Source of the DNA: Triparma columacea
Lineage: Eukaryota; Sar; Bolidophyceae; Parmales; Triparmaceae
Assembly: GCA_030267965.1 (NCBI GenBank)
Contig: BRYA01001534.1
Span: forward strand, 1 to 64,000
Length of the DNA: 64,000 bases
Direction of reading: 5' to 3'
Shown here: positions 27,175-36,972 of the stretch, in pieces
Numbering within the stretch: position 1 is the stretch's first letter
How the letters are laid out: every line of letters begins with the position of its first letter
Translations under genes and position numbers: made by a program
Notes under the pieces: model-generated
Told to the model about the DNA's origin: nothing
What the model saw: the letters and a program-made list of their open reading frames with translations, nothing else
Database searches by the model: none

Positions 27175-28954
27175 ATGACCTCGCTCGATACTTTCACTCT
27201 ATACGAGTGTGCTGCTGGTTATGCTCTGTTTGAGGTGACCTCCTTTGAGTCGATTGGGGAGGAGATCAAGACTGCCCAGGAGGCCGTCACTGAATACGAC
27301 CGTTTCTGTCGCTCCGTGAAACTCAAGGCGTGGCACCCCTTCGAGAACGCCGAGTCTACCTCATTCGAAATTGGCGCTATCTCTGAGCACAGGTGAGAAT
27401 GGAGGATAGATGAGGGGTCAATAAGAACAAAGGTTGTAAGGGATATGCTCTCGCGCTCACGCAAAATCTAACCCCTTTTGCGCCCCTTTCGCGACTCGCT
27501 TGGCTCGTTGCAGCTGCTCTGACCTCCTCGCTGATTTCCTCGAGGCTAACCTTCCCAAGGCTGGGAAAAATGCCAAGTGGCAGCTCGGCGTCGTGGAGAG
27601 CAATCTCGCCACCGCAATCGGAGACCACCGTAAATTTGAGAAGCAGAAGATCAAGCTCATCTCTAGCGATACTGTCCGCGAGATTGTGAGGGGCGTCCGC
27701 GTTCACCTTACGAAGTTGATCCCCAGGATGAGCAAGGAGAAGGAGATCCAGACCCACACTGCGGCCGGACACGCCTACTCCCGTACCAAGATCAAATTCA
27801 ACCCCGCTAGGTCCGACAACATGGTCATCCAGACCATTGCCCTCCTCGACCAGCTCGACAAGGACCTCAACACCTTCTCCATGAGGGTGCGCGAGTGGTA
27901 CAGTTGGCACTTCCCCGAGTTGAAGAAGATTGTCGCCGACTCGTACATGTACGCCCGTGCTGCCGCTCTTATCCAAGACCGCGCCAGTCTCTTCTCCGAG
28001 GGGAGCGAAGACAAACTTGTCAAGTTGCGCGAGGTGAGAATAGAGGAAAATTATTGCAAAGAGTAATTCGGCAGTAGCACTAACGCAGCCGTTCGCCTTC
28101 TCTTTTCCCCCCCCTCCCCCCTCACCCAGATCACCGGCGACGAGGACCAGGTGAAGGCCATCGTTGCCGCCGCCAAGACCTCCATGGGAATGGAGTGCTC
28201 CCCCCTAGACATGTTCAACGTAACCAATTTCACCCAGCGTCTCGTCGCCCTCGGCGCGTACCGCAAGCAGCTCGCCACCTACCTCTCCGACAAAATGTCC
28301 ATTGTCGCACCGAACCTCTCGACGCTCATCGGCGACACTGTCGCTGCTCGCCTCATCTCCAAGGCGGGCTCCCTCCAGAGCCTCGCCAAGGCGCCCGCTT
28401 CTACCGTCCAGATCCTCGGTGCCGAGAAGGCTCTCTTCCGCGCCCTAAAGACCAAGGGAAACACCCCCAAGTACGGCCTCATTTATGCTAGTTCCTTCAT
28501 CTCCCGTGCCGAGACCAAGCACAAGGGCCGCATCAGCCGTTACCTCGCCAACAAGTGCAGCATCGCCAGTCGTGTCGATTGCTTCTCCGACGAGCCCGTA
28601 AACGCCTACGGAAAGGTGCTTGCCGAGCAGGTCGAGGAGAGGCTCGCGTTTTACGAGTCCGGAAAGGCACCCAGGAAGAACATCGATGTGATGGAGAGGG
28701 TCGCCGCCAGTCTCAGGGGTGGGGACGACGATGCCATGGATGTGGAAGTTAGCGAGGAGAAGAAGCTCAAGAAGAAGAAGAAGGAAAAGAAGGCCAAGAA
28801 GGAGAAGGCCGCTGCCGAGGCAGCCGAGGCCGAGACCACCCCCAAGAAGGAGAAGAAGGAGAAGAAGGAAAAGTCAGAGAAGAAGAAGAAGAAGAAGCGC
28901 GACTCGGAGGGAGGGGAGGCAACTAAGAGCAAGAAGGCCAAGACCGGGGAGTAA
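27175..28954 (+). CDS. NOP56: NOP56, box C/D snoRNP core protein, 520 aa, 3 exons
   Basis: Exons are 27175-27392, 27514-28033 and 28130-28954; phases agree. NOP56 joins fibrillarin, NOP58 and SNU13 in box C/D snoRNPs, which 2'-O-methylate rRNA in the nucleolus. The N-terminal NOP5NT domain begins [17 protein letters not shown] coiled-coil region follows ([18 protein letters not shown]). The Nop domain carries [39 protein letters not shown] and [29 protein letters not shown] separates NOP56 from NOP58. The C-terminus is a Lys-rich KKE/KKK tail, as usual for the family. The gene converges on the next gene with 108 bp between stop codons. Confidence 0.97.
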
Positions 28955-29062
28955 ATTGAGCAACTGAGGGGGGGGGAGAACAGTGCCTGCATGTGTAGTT
29001 TTGAAGAGAATGTGAAAATAGGGAAAAACCGTTTACCAAAAATCATTTTGTCGTTTTTGTGT

Positions 29063-29786
29063 TTAATTCCTCCACCGCCTGCTCTCCCAAAAGGAGGTTT
29101 GCACCCCGAACTTTGGCTTGTCTTTCTTCTTCACCGGGGAGGCATCATCCCCAATCTTTTCAGGTATTTTGTAAAGGTCCTCAATCAGCTTGTGATTACC
29201 AGAAACAAAGCCACAGGCTGCGGGAGAGGAGGGATGGTATTTGGTATTATTATTAGACCAGTGCACAAATAGAAAATATATCCTGTTTTGCTTTTTCTTT
29301 CTCACCTTGCCGATGAATCGTGAGCTCCCATCGAAAGTGAAATGCTTTCTTCCGAAGCGTCTCATAAGCCTCAAGTTTCTCCTCCGTAGCTTCACCCTCA
29401 AGTATCTCCGCCCTCATAACCTCGCACTCACGAATTGCATTCGCAACCTTTGTGCTGCTTTTCCCCAAAGCTGCAGCCACCGTCTCCTGCAACTCTTCCT
29501 CTATAGACTTGACATGTGACTCAGGGTTCGTTATCGTCCTCATCGCGTCCATGTACGCGGACGCCGTGGGTTCCTGATCCACAGAAGTTACATGGTTCTT
29601 CTGTAGTTTTGGAACACCCTGATCAGGACCCTTCTTGGGAGGGGGTAGGTCATTCACGCTTACTTTTCGGGCCATCCGCCCCCATGCTTTGTCTGACGTT
29701 CCAACTTGCCGTTTCTGGACATCAACTTGCCATCTCTGACATATCGACTGTGCACTTCTTCGAGAAAAAACTCCCCCCCTTAGCAT
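29063..29786 (-). CDS. Small protein of unknown function, 211 aa, 2 exons
   Basis: Exons are 29786-29306 and 29217-29063, joined at phase 1. I do not recognise the family. The first about 40 residues are basic and lack acids (MLRGGVFSRRSAQSICQRW), which fits an organelle presequence. A second ATG begins MARKVSVNDLPPPKKGP and could be the start of the mature part or the true start. The middle is helical and charged (RECEVMRAEILEGEATEEKL). The end (CGFVSGNHKLIEDLYKIPEK) looks conserved. The intron has the local GTGAGAAAG donor and ends CCGCAG. Confidence 0.6.
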
Positions 29787-30954
29787 TTAACTCGCCAAAC
29801 CACAGTAATTAGGTACTTGAAGAATAAATGCGAAATATGCGGTGACGATTATTAGCGCAATATTGCGTTAATACTTGTAAAATCACGACCAAAATCTGTG
29901 AAAATTTTATTTCCCGAACATGGTATCATTCTTCATCTTCAATCCTTTTTTAATATACATAATTGATACAACCAAATTAATTTGGAATTAAATATAGCAA
30001 ATTGATTTTGGAAAGAATTATCAAATCTTCAAATTTTACCGTTATAATCTTATCAACTTAATTTATTTTTATGATTATTTTGATCAAAATTTAATATTAA
30101 TTATGAACAATAGACAATAAAAACAAGACAGAAAATTTTCGAATATCTTGTGATCTGTTTCATTCCTTAAAAGGTTTTATAAATTGTACTTGATGTGATA
30201 AGATCTCATACAATTTTCATAAGTTATTGCGAGAATCTAATCAAGTTAGTCAAAAACAGGCGTTGCGTTCGAAAAAACGTCACTTGAGGCTAAAGGCGCA
30301 AAGGAATGGTGAAGCGCGGCGGAAACGTTTGGGTTCAAAACCTATGAGTCAACAATTTGATGTGATTGAAAATAAAAATAAATGACTGAAAGAAAGAGAC
30401 ACTGACAATTAGTGTACCAACAATACCTTATGCCACTAACCGCAATCCGAAGTGCAACCGACGGGCGGTTAGCCTACACCACGCTAGTCATACCACGGGT
30501 TCGGACTTCAAACTATGCGCTCGGCATCTTACTGCTGAAAAGGCGAGATTACAGCGAGATCAGAGGAGAAGAACGCTCGACTGATAGGAGGCGGCGATGA
30601 GCGCACTTGGTGAATTTTAGTCATAGCGCGAATTCATTACGTTAGTTTTAGCGCAAAATCAATTAAAAACGCACCCAAACATTTTCAGTGTCTTCTAGGA
30701 CTCAATTTATCTGTAGAAACCACAATCGCTCTTTAAAAGCTCTTCCACCCCCCCTCCTCCCCCTCAACCCCCCCAGCTGTGCTCACACTCCTCCACTACC
30801 AACCTAGTCAACCCGCAATCACCTTCCATACAATTTCCTCTAGAGTAAGGTCGGAAGTTACGAGACAAAAGATCTCCACTTCTCTAGTAGACCCTAAATC
30901 GGCCACCATACGCCCCAAAACACACAATATCCCCCAATCTCTCTCCGCCCTACG
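29787..30954. other. AT-rich intergenic island and promoter region of the PP2C gene
   Basis: About 29820-30240 is strongly AT-rich, unlike the roughly 50% GC of the surroundings. It holds no ATG-initiated ORF of note. An exon-like basic ORF follows at 30194-30385 (separate entry). From 30400 to 30954 I see only short ORFs and C-rich stretches that probably serve as PP2C promoter and 5'UTR. Confidence 0.5.
30194..30385 (+). pseudogene. Exon-like ORF for a small basic protein, possibly bS21-like, without start codon
   Basis: The frame is open for 63 codons after a TGA and ends at TGA 30383-30385. It encodes a very basic segment (QALRSKKRHLRLKAQ, RNGEARRKRLGSKP). The arrangement KRH-x7-RN-x2-ARRKRL recalls the C-terminus of ribosomal protein bS21. 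There is no ATG before codon 50, so it would need an upstream exon or is a relic. It follows an AT-rich block, so an organelle-derived insertion is also possible. Evidence is weak. Confidence 0.25.
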
Positions 30955-33900
30955 ATGTCGTCTTTCACCACGGCCCCCCCTGTCCAATTTATGGCGGTGG
31001 GTCAGAATTCCTTTGCAGGACCCCTCATCCTGCTCAACCAGGAGCCGCACGTTAGTGTAGATGGCATGCTCACGCACGATTCCTTCATCTTGCTCCCTAG
31101 AAATTCGCGGGCTTCCTCGAACACCCCACCTCAGCCCCTCCTTCAGGTCCCCCTTACCTCAATTTCAACTGTGAGGTCCACCCCCTCGTGTCCGAACTCC
31201 TTCTCCGTCACTCTAGATTCCGCCCAATCGTGCCACCTCCAGAGTCCGTCGAAGAAAGAGATGAATAGGTGGCTGTTTGAGTTTCAGCGTTCCCTGTCTC
31301 ACTTGCTCAAGAAGGTGAGAATTTGCTTGGTCGAATGAAATGCTGATATCCGCTCATACTACTACTACTACTGTAGCTCTTGCGCACTAACAGCACAACC
31401 CTGTCTTTTTCTTTTGGCTCGCTTCACTCGCCGCACTTGCTTCGCTCGCCGCAGCGCCTTTCTGATGTCAGGTCAACTACAGCGACGGCCACGGCTTCTC
31501 CTAGGCCCTATTTTCGTCGCTCTCCTCCAACCACGCCGACTCCCTCCTTCCAAGCGTCGAATATTTCAACCGGAATCGACGCGGCCCCCGTATCTCAGTC
31601 CTTGCAGGCTGACTCCGGGTTTGCCGTCTTTCGGCAGCGGCAGCAGCAGACAGCACGTTCCCCTGCCAAGAGCGTCGATGGTATGAGCGCCGACCTTGGG
31701 TTAACAGCCTTTGCGCAGTCCCCCACGTCTACACTATCCTCCTCTGCGCTCTCTCATGGTCACGGCAGGCACTTCCGCGGGAGGCGAAGGGTGAGAGGAC
31801 TATTTAGGAATTATTCTTTCATATTCTACGTTCGTTTGCAGTATTACGCAGTTCTGAGCTAACCCCCCCCCCCCCTCCATACACCCCCCCCTTCGCAGTC
31901 CGGTGGCGGTGGCACCTACTCCAATTCTCAGACCCCGACTCGTCCGCAACCCTCCTCATCTTACGTTACCTCCCCCTTCCCATCCCCCCAACCTTCCTCC
32001 TCTTTCCGAGATGCCGAGTCTCCCCCGTTTGTTGAGCGAAGCACGTCAATGTTCAACCCTTCTGTGAATATTCCCCCGCCTCCCTTTTCCTCCTCTCCTA
32101 CTGACGCCGACTCTTCGCCGAGTAACGCAATTTTTGAGATGAGGTGAGAATGGGCGGGTCTTTCTTCTGCAAAACTATTCCCAACGCCCTCCCCTCCCCT
32201 CTCCCCCCTCACGCAGTATGGACGAGCTAGACATGGAATTCCTCCCCAAGCCCATGTTGCAAACGACAAATTCGAATCCATCGACGCCTTCCGTACCTTC
32301 GACATTCACAATGTCACATCAAGATAACGGGACCTTATTACAATTCCATCACCCTCAGCACGCCACTTCATCCTCCCCTATGCCTCCTCCTTCTCCCGAG
32401 CCCCCATCAAACATTGGGAGCACAAGTAACCAAGGCGTGAGGAGCAGGTGAGTACGGTGGATATGGAACAAGACAGGCATTGTGACGACGGAAGACTCCG
32501 CTGACGCAGCCCACATTCGCAGCCAAGAGGACCGTCATGTGGTGATCAATTTCACTTCTGCATCCGGAGCCGATATTACTCTCTGTGGCATTTTTGACGG
32601 CCACTGTGGCGACCAGGCAAGCGAATTTTGTGTCACTAACCTCTTCAGGGTCTTTAATAGCTGCCTAGAAGTTCAGTCTACTTTGGTGAACGTGGTCAAG
32701 GCAACCTTCACTCAGCTGGACCACGAGTTTTGCACCATAGCTAAGGAGAATGGCTGGGAGTCTGGAACAACAGGGATAATAGTTGTCATGCACGGCGACA
32801 AACTCATATGCGGTAACGTCGGGGATTGTCGGGCTGTTGTGGGTAGAGGTGAGAGTGGAGGGGAAGAATCAGGGGGAGCGAGGAGGAGCGCAGCACAAAA
32901 TTCACTTTATAACTATATCTGCTCACCCACTTCCCTTCCCTTCCCTTCCCTTCGCTCTTTCCTGGCTCTTCTCCACAGTTTATGATCTCACCTCTGAAGA
33001 TAAATGGACCCACATCACAGTAAATCCACCACAGCATCCCCCTCCCCAGCCTTCATCCTTCACGGCAATTTCTCCCCCCCCCATAAACTACTCCTTTATT
33101 GATGTGGCACCCATACACAAGGCTTCCATGCCAGAGGAGGAGGTGAGGTGCCACCGCTGGCGAGGGATAAGGCACGAGAGTGCCACTTTTGCACACCTCT
33201 CCTCATACTCTGCCATAATTTATTTATCTCACCAATTTTCCAACCCATTTCGCTCGCTCTTCGCAGAAGCGAATACTGAACTCGAACGGTTGGGTAACGC
33301 GAGAGAGTGACATAAGCATAGGGCACCTCAACAGGTTGGACCTGAATGACCCTGATGTCATCCACATTATTGAGAGGAACCTGGCACAGCAAACCTCAGG
33401 GAACAACAACAACCCTGGACGCCTTGTTGAGATTGATAGGTGAGAGTGGGCAAGAAGCGAAGCAATATGATGAATTTAAGCACTAACTCAACCTTTTTGT
33501 CGTCGCTTGCCCCCCCTCCCCTCTTCTCCCCCCCACTGCAGGGTCTGTGGGGAGCTCGCAGTCTCGAGGTCCCTTGGCGACCTTGACTTCAAGGGTGCTT
33601 ATCAAGACAAGGATTCAGAGGGCTGGTGGGTGGGTCCCAACTTCCTCCCCTACGCCCAAGATCATAGCGGGAAGTTTAGGGGAGATCTCGTCACGAGGTG
33701 AGATTACAAGAAAATAAAATGCAAGCTTCATGACAATTCAATACACTAACATAACCCCTTTGGCAACTTGCTTCCCTCACTACAGCGAGGCTGACGTAAC
33801 AGAGTGCACCATCAGGCCACACGACTACATTGCGCTTTGCTGCGACGGAATAACAGACGTGATGGAGCTTGAGGACGTTGCAAGGATCACCTCAAACCTC

Positions 33901-34020
33901 CTTTACCAGCAGAGCGCCACTGCGCAAACCGTCTCGGGGAGGTTGGTGGAACTCGCCCTTCAGCTCGGGTCCAGCGACAACTGCACAGTCATAGTCGTCA
34001 AAGTCGAGAGTGAACGATAA
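30955..34020 (+). CDS. PP2C-type Ser/Thr protein phosphatase with PH-like N-terminus, 741 aa, 9 exons
   Basis: Exons: 30955-31314, 31455-31790, 31899-32143, 32217-32447, 32523-32848, 32979-33142, 33267-33439, 33542-33697, 33786-34020; all phases agree. PP2C (PPM) enzymes are metal-dependent phosphatases. The catalytic motifs are SQEDRHVV, GIFDGHCGD (metal-binding Asp and Gly), SGTTGIIVVMHGDKLICGNV, CGELAVSRSLGD, LCCDGITDVM and GSSDNCTVIVVKV. Residues 1-120 look like a PH domain ending in the usual Trp helix (MNRWLFEFQRSLSHLL). They are followed by about 200 Ser/Pro/Thr-rich residues. The acceptor of intron 1 was set at 31454, downstream of a CACTAAC branch point. An upstream in-frame AG at about 31376 is possible. 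The HCGD variant replaces the common HGG. Confidence 0.88.
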
Positions 34021-34075
34021 AACAACCTCTTTGGCAAAATCATAATGAATTAATTCTCCATACTTTTTTGGGCCC

Positions 34076-35508
34076 ATGCTAGGACTCTCCCCATCCCTGA
34101 AATCGTCAATTCCAATCAGTAACCTCCACTTCAGCTTACTATCCGAATCACCCAAAGTGCCTCCACCGCCCTCATTGCAGCTCGATGGCATAAATTACCT
34201 CACAGTCTGGTCGAGGTGAGAAGTTTTGATGCATGTAATAGGCATTTGAGCCATTCATCTTCACATTTTAGTCTAAATCCTGACGGAGAGGTATAAGCAT
34301 ACAGTAAACATAGACTATTTCACCTCAGCACTAACTAAGTACCTGTAAAATCACAAAAACTCACATCCTCCCTCCAACCCCGCCTCAGGAATGGGAATAA
34401 AATCAAAACGATACCAGTTTTCAATGTAGAACTCAGCGGAATCGTCGTTTATGTCAAGGTAAATTAGGATGTTTGTCTTCTTTGTCATCTAATGACTTTG
34501 AAAACTCTCCTCACCTCCCCCCTCTCTTCCCTCTCCCCCCAACCCCAGCGCGTGGGGAAACGGCTGACGTTCGCGATCGATGACTCCAGCAGCCCGACCC
34601 TAGACTACACATCCTCCCCCACCACCGTAGACTGTTCGTTGTGGTGTGTGGACCATTCTGAAATCCCTATTTCCTTCTTTGACGGTGCTGGGGATGAGGC
34701 GGACAACAACATGGGGATAAAGAAAGGGGACAGGGTGCTCGTCAGGGGCAAGGTTAGAATATTAAATGAAAATAGCGGCAGGGAGGTGGATGTGCAGCAG
34801 GTGCAGACCATAACCGAGGAGCAAGAGGCGTACTTTTGGAGCGACATGGTGAGAATCCATGAAATGATTGTGAACGATCCTTGGGAGGAGGAGGCCGAAG
34901 AGCTCGCAAAGGTTGCCAACGACGAGGAGGAAAAGTTGCGGCAGCGCTTCAATAGTTTTGAAGGAGGGATAAATGACGCAGATTTGATGGCACTGGATGT
35001 GGACGCAGCTGCTGCGAATGCCGAGAATACCACAAATAGAGGGAATACTGGAAATACTGCTGTTACCACCACCCCCCTCACGGCGAGGTCAGGGAAGAAG
35101 CGCCCCGCTCCCCAAATTCCGGTTCTCCCCGAATCCTGCAGCTGTCCCCCGAAACCTCCGACTGCCCTCATCTCGATTTTGAAACTTCAAAGCAATACCT
35201 TCCCAAGCTCTTATTGCCACTGCAAGTGCTCCAAACTCAATCCTCCCACGCTCGACTCTGATTTCACCCTCCGGGACTCTATACTGTTCCTCATTCACAG
35301 CAACACTTCTGCAGTCCACACTTTCGACACCCTAAAGTCTGACGGGTGGCTTGGAACCGTGGCAAAAGATGTGATCGGGGACGACAGCACAACGAAGAGG
35401 GATTACTTGATGCGGGAAGTTCTTCGCGTGTGCGTTTTGGACGGGATTTTATTTGACGCTGGAGCCGGGCAGTACAAAATCAACCCAGCCTGGGGGACCG
35501 ACGGCTAA
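34076..35508 (+). CDS. STN1/RPA32-like OB-fold protein, 389 aa, 3 exons
   Basis: Exons are 34076-34215, 34389-34458 and 34549-35508, with matching phases. The OB-fold runs from GIVVYVK across the intron into RVGKRLTFAIDDSS, then LWCVD, KKGDRVLVRGKVRI and EEQEAYFWSDMV. This order matches STN1 (OBFC1), the telomere-capping CST subunit, and the related RPA32. The C-terminal part (DYLMREVLRVCVLDGILF) resembles a winged-helix domain. STN1 would bind telomeric single strands with TEN1 and assist C-strand fill-in. The ATG lies only 55 bp after the PP2C stop, so the promoter overlaps the 3' end of the neighbour. RPA32 remains an alternative. Confidence 0.65.
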
Positions 35509-35557
35509 AATAACTCTTTTGTTTCTATGCGACCGCTCAGTTTACTCAAATTGTTAT

Positions 35558-35662
35558 TGTTCCCTCTTCCCTCTTCCCTCTTCCCTCTTCCCTCTTCCCT
35601 CTTCCCTCTTCCCTCTTCCCTCTTCCCTCTTCCCTCTTCCCTCTTCCCTCTTCCCCCTTCCC
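35558..35662. repeat. Heptamer tandem repeat (CCCTCTT)n
   Basis: About 13 uninterrupted copies of a 7-base unit lie between the convergent STN1-like and PEX11 genes. The G-rich strand (AAGAGGG) is not the usual TTAGGG telomere repeat. Confidence 0.9.
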
Positions 35663-35714
35663 TTAAAACGCAATCGGACCGCTACCATCAACGCCACCTA
35701 AACCCCGCAGCTCC

Positions 35715-36581
35715 TCATGAAATTTTGGGATAGTTCTTCCAAATTACCGTGCTCGCCGACCCCAACCCGGCAAGACTGACGATGGCCTCGGAAAGTTTCT
35801 TGCCCCTCTTTTTCTTCCAGAGATCGACCCCAGGATTGTTGCTGAAGACAGTAATGTCACAGCAAGCCTTGAAGAGGGAGACGTACATCTCGAAGCCCTT
35901 AAGCTGGAGTTTCTTGAGCTCCGAGTCCTCCACGTTCTCAAGCTGGGCCTTTTCGAGTGCCTTCCAGTGCCTCCTCACATTCTCAATGCCCTCCAGGAAG
36001 TGGCAGATCGCGCCAAAGAAGTACAACCTAGAAGCGAAGTGATGTGCGCGAGTTCCTAGCGTCATCCTCTTGTCCTTGTCGTCGTGGTGGAGGAAGTTGA
36101 CGCCCTTGGTCAGGAAGACGACGTTGTCCCCGCACCAGAAACCTGCCAAACCAATCATTTTCCCAATCATCCCGACCTTCCTGTACAAGGGCAAGGCGTT
36201 AGCCTGTTGTGGGCTCTCCTTTGTTTCATCGCCAACCCTTTCGACCTCAGAAAGTGTCGGCCTTGCCAAACAATTCCTGATTTTGTGAACCTCATTCACA
36301 ACCTTGCCCATCCTGAAGGGCTTCCTAGCCATCTGAACGGTGTTCTTAAGGGCAGTGAACTTCGCAGCGGCATCCGGAAGGAGCAACACAGACTTGTAGT
36401 ACCAAGCCAGAAGACGGCTCAGGTATGCAATGATCTTGGTGATCTTGTCCCTACCATCTAAACTGCTGGACAACTTCACCCAGGATGCCAACGTCAGAGG
36501 CGACACCGTGGCAGAAACAGTCGAGTATAACGAGGGCAGCGGCTTCCTCTTCGGCGCCGACGTACTGTTTGGACTGGCCAT
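35715..36581 (-). CDS. PEX11: PEX11 family peroxisomal membrane protein, 288 aa, single exon
   Basis: PEX11 proteins elongate peroxisomes before fission. The N-terminal part has the family pattern (GRDKITKIIAYLSRLLAWYY, then ARKPFRMGKVVNEV). The middle has LYRKVGMIGKMIGLAGFWCGDNVVFLTKG and the C-terminal helix GLGSASTVIWKNYPKIS. Length is close to the usual 230-290 aa. The first ATG in frame is at 36581 (MASPNSTS); the open frame upstream has no ATG. No introns are present, unlike most neighbours. Confidence 0.85.
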   Translation of the reverse strand: MASPNSTSAPKRKPLPSLYSTVSATVSPLTLASWVKLSSSLDGRDKITKIIAYLSRLLAWYYKSVLLLPDAAAKFTALKNTVQMARKPFRMGKVVNEVHKIRNCLARPTLSEVERVGDETKESPQQANALPLYRKVGMIGKMIGLAGFWCGDNVVFLTKGVNFLHHDDKDKRMTLGTRAHHFASRLYFFGAICHFLEGIENVRRHWKALEKAQLENVEDSELKKLQLKGFEMYVSLFKACCDITVFSNNPGVDLWKKKRGKKLSEAIVSLAGLGSASTVIWKNYPKIS

Positions 36582-36972
36582 TGTATTTGGAGGTGTCGGC
36601 GGTAATTGCAAGGTGAAGAAAATCCTCGTTAATGCGTCCAAAAGCCCTTAAAAATTATCAAGGGTGTCACTAGTATACGTGGCAATAATATTACACTACA
36701 AATAAGAGTATATTATATCGTTCTTGTGACCTTTTTGCCAATATTGATTATATTGACGCCTCCACTTTTTCGCCCTTCCCTTTGTGTATTTGCAGAATTC
36801 AAGAATGTGAGTACGCGCGAATTTGAATACCACAAAGGGGTCATCAACCATATAACAGCCCTTCAACTCCTATATTCACGGCCGTTTAATCCTTTCCCAC
36901 ATTCCCCCCCCCCCGTCCCCTGAAAATCGAAAACGCTAACTAACTCTGAATTTCCCTCCCTGCCAGACCAAG
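36582..36972. promoter_or_regulatory. Divergent promoter region with a 5'UTR intron for the next plus-strand gene
   Basis: A donor at 36807 (AAGAAT|GTGAGT) and an acceptor at 36966 (CCTGCCAG), with a GCTAACTAAC branch point, flank a likely 5'UTR intron 36807-36966 just before the ATG at 36973. No ATG occurs on the plus strand just upstream of the donor. Confidence 0.6.

Noticed and set aside
28651..29046. Phe/Ser-rich minus-strand ORF opposite the NOP56 tail
   Set aside because: It is the antisense of the Lys/Glu-rich NOP56 C-terminus and has no independent support.
30430..30520. tRNA-like look of CGGGTTCGGACTTC and nearby GC-rich stems
   Set aside because: No complete cloverleaf could be drawn: the acceptor stem and anticodon arm do not pair, on either strand.
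35558..35662. Heptamer array as an interstitial telomere
   Set aside because: The unit AAGAGGG does not match TTAGGG or known algal telomere repeats.
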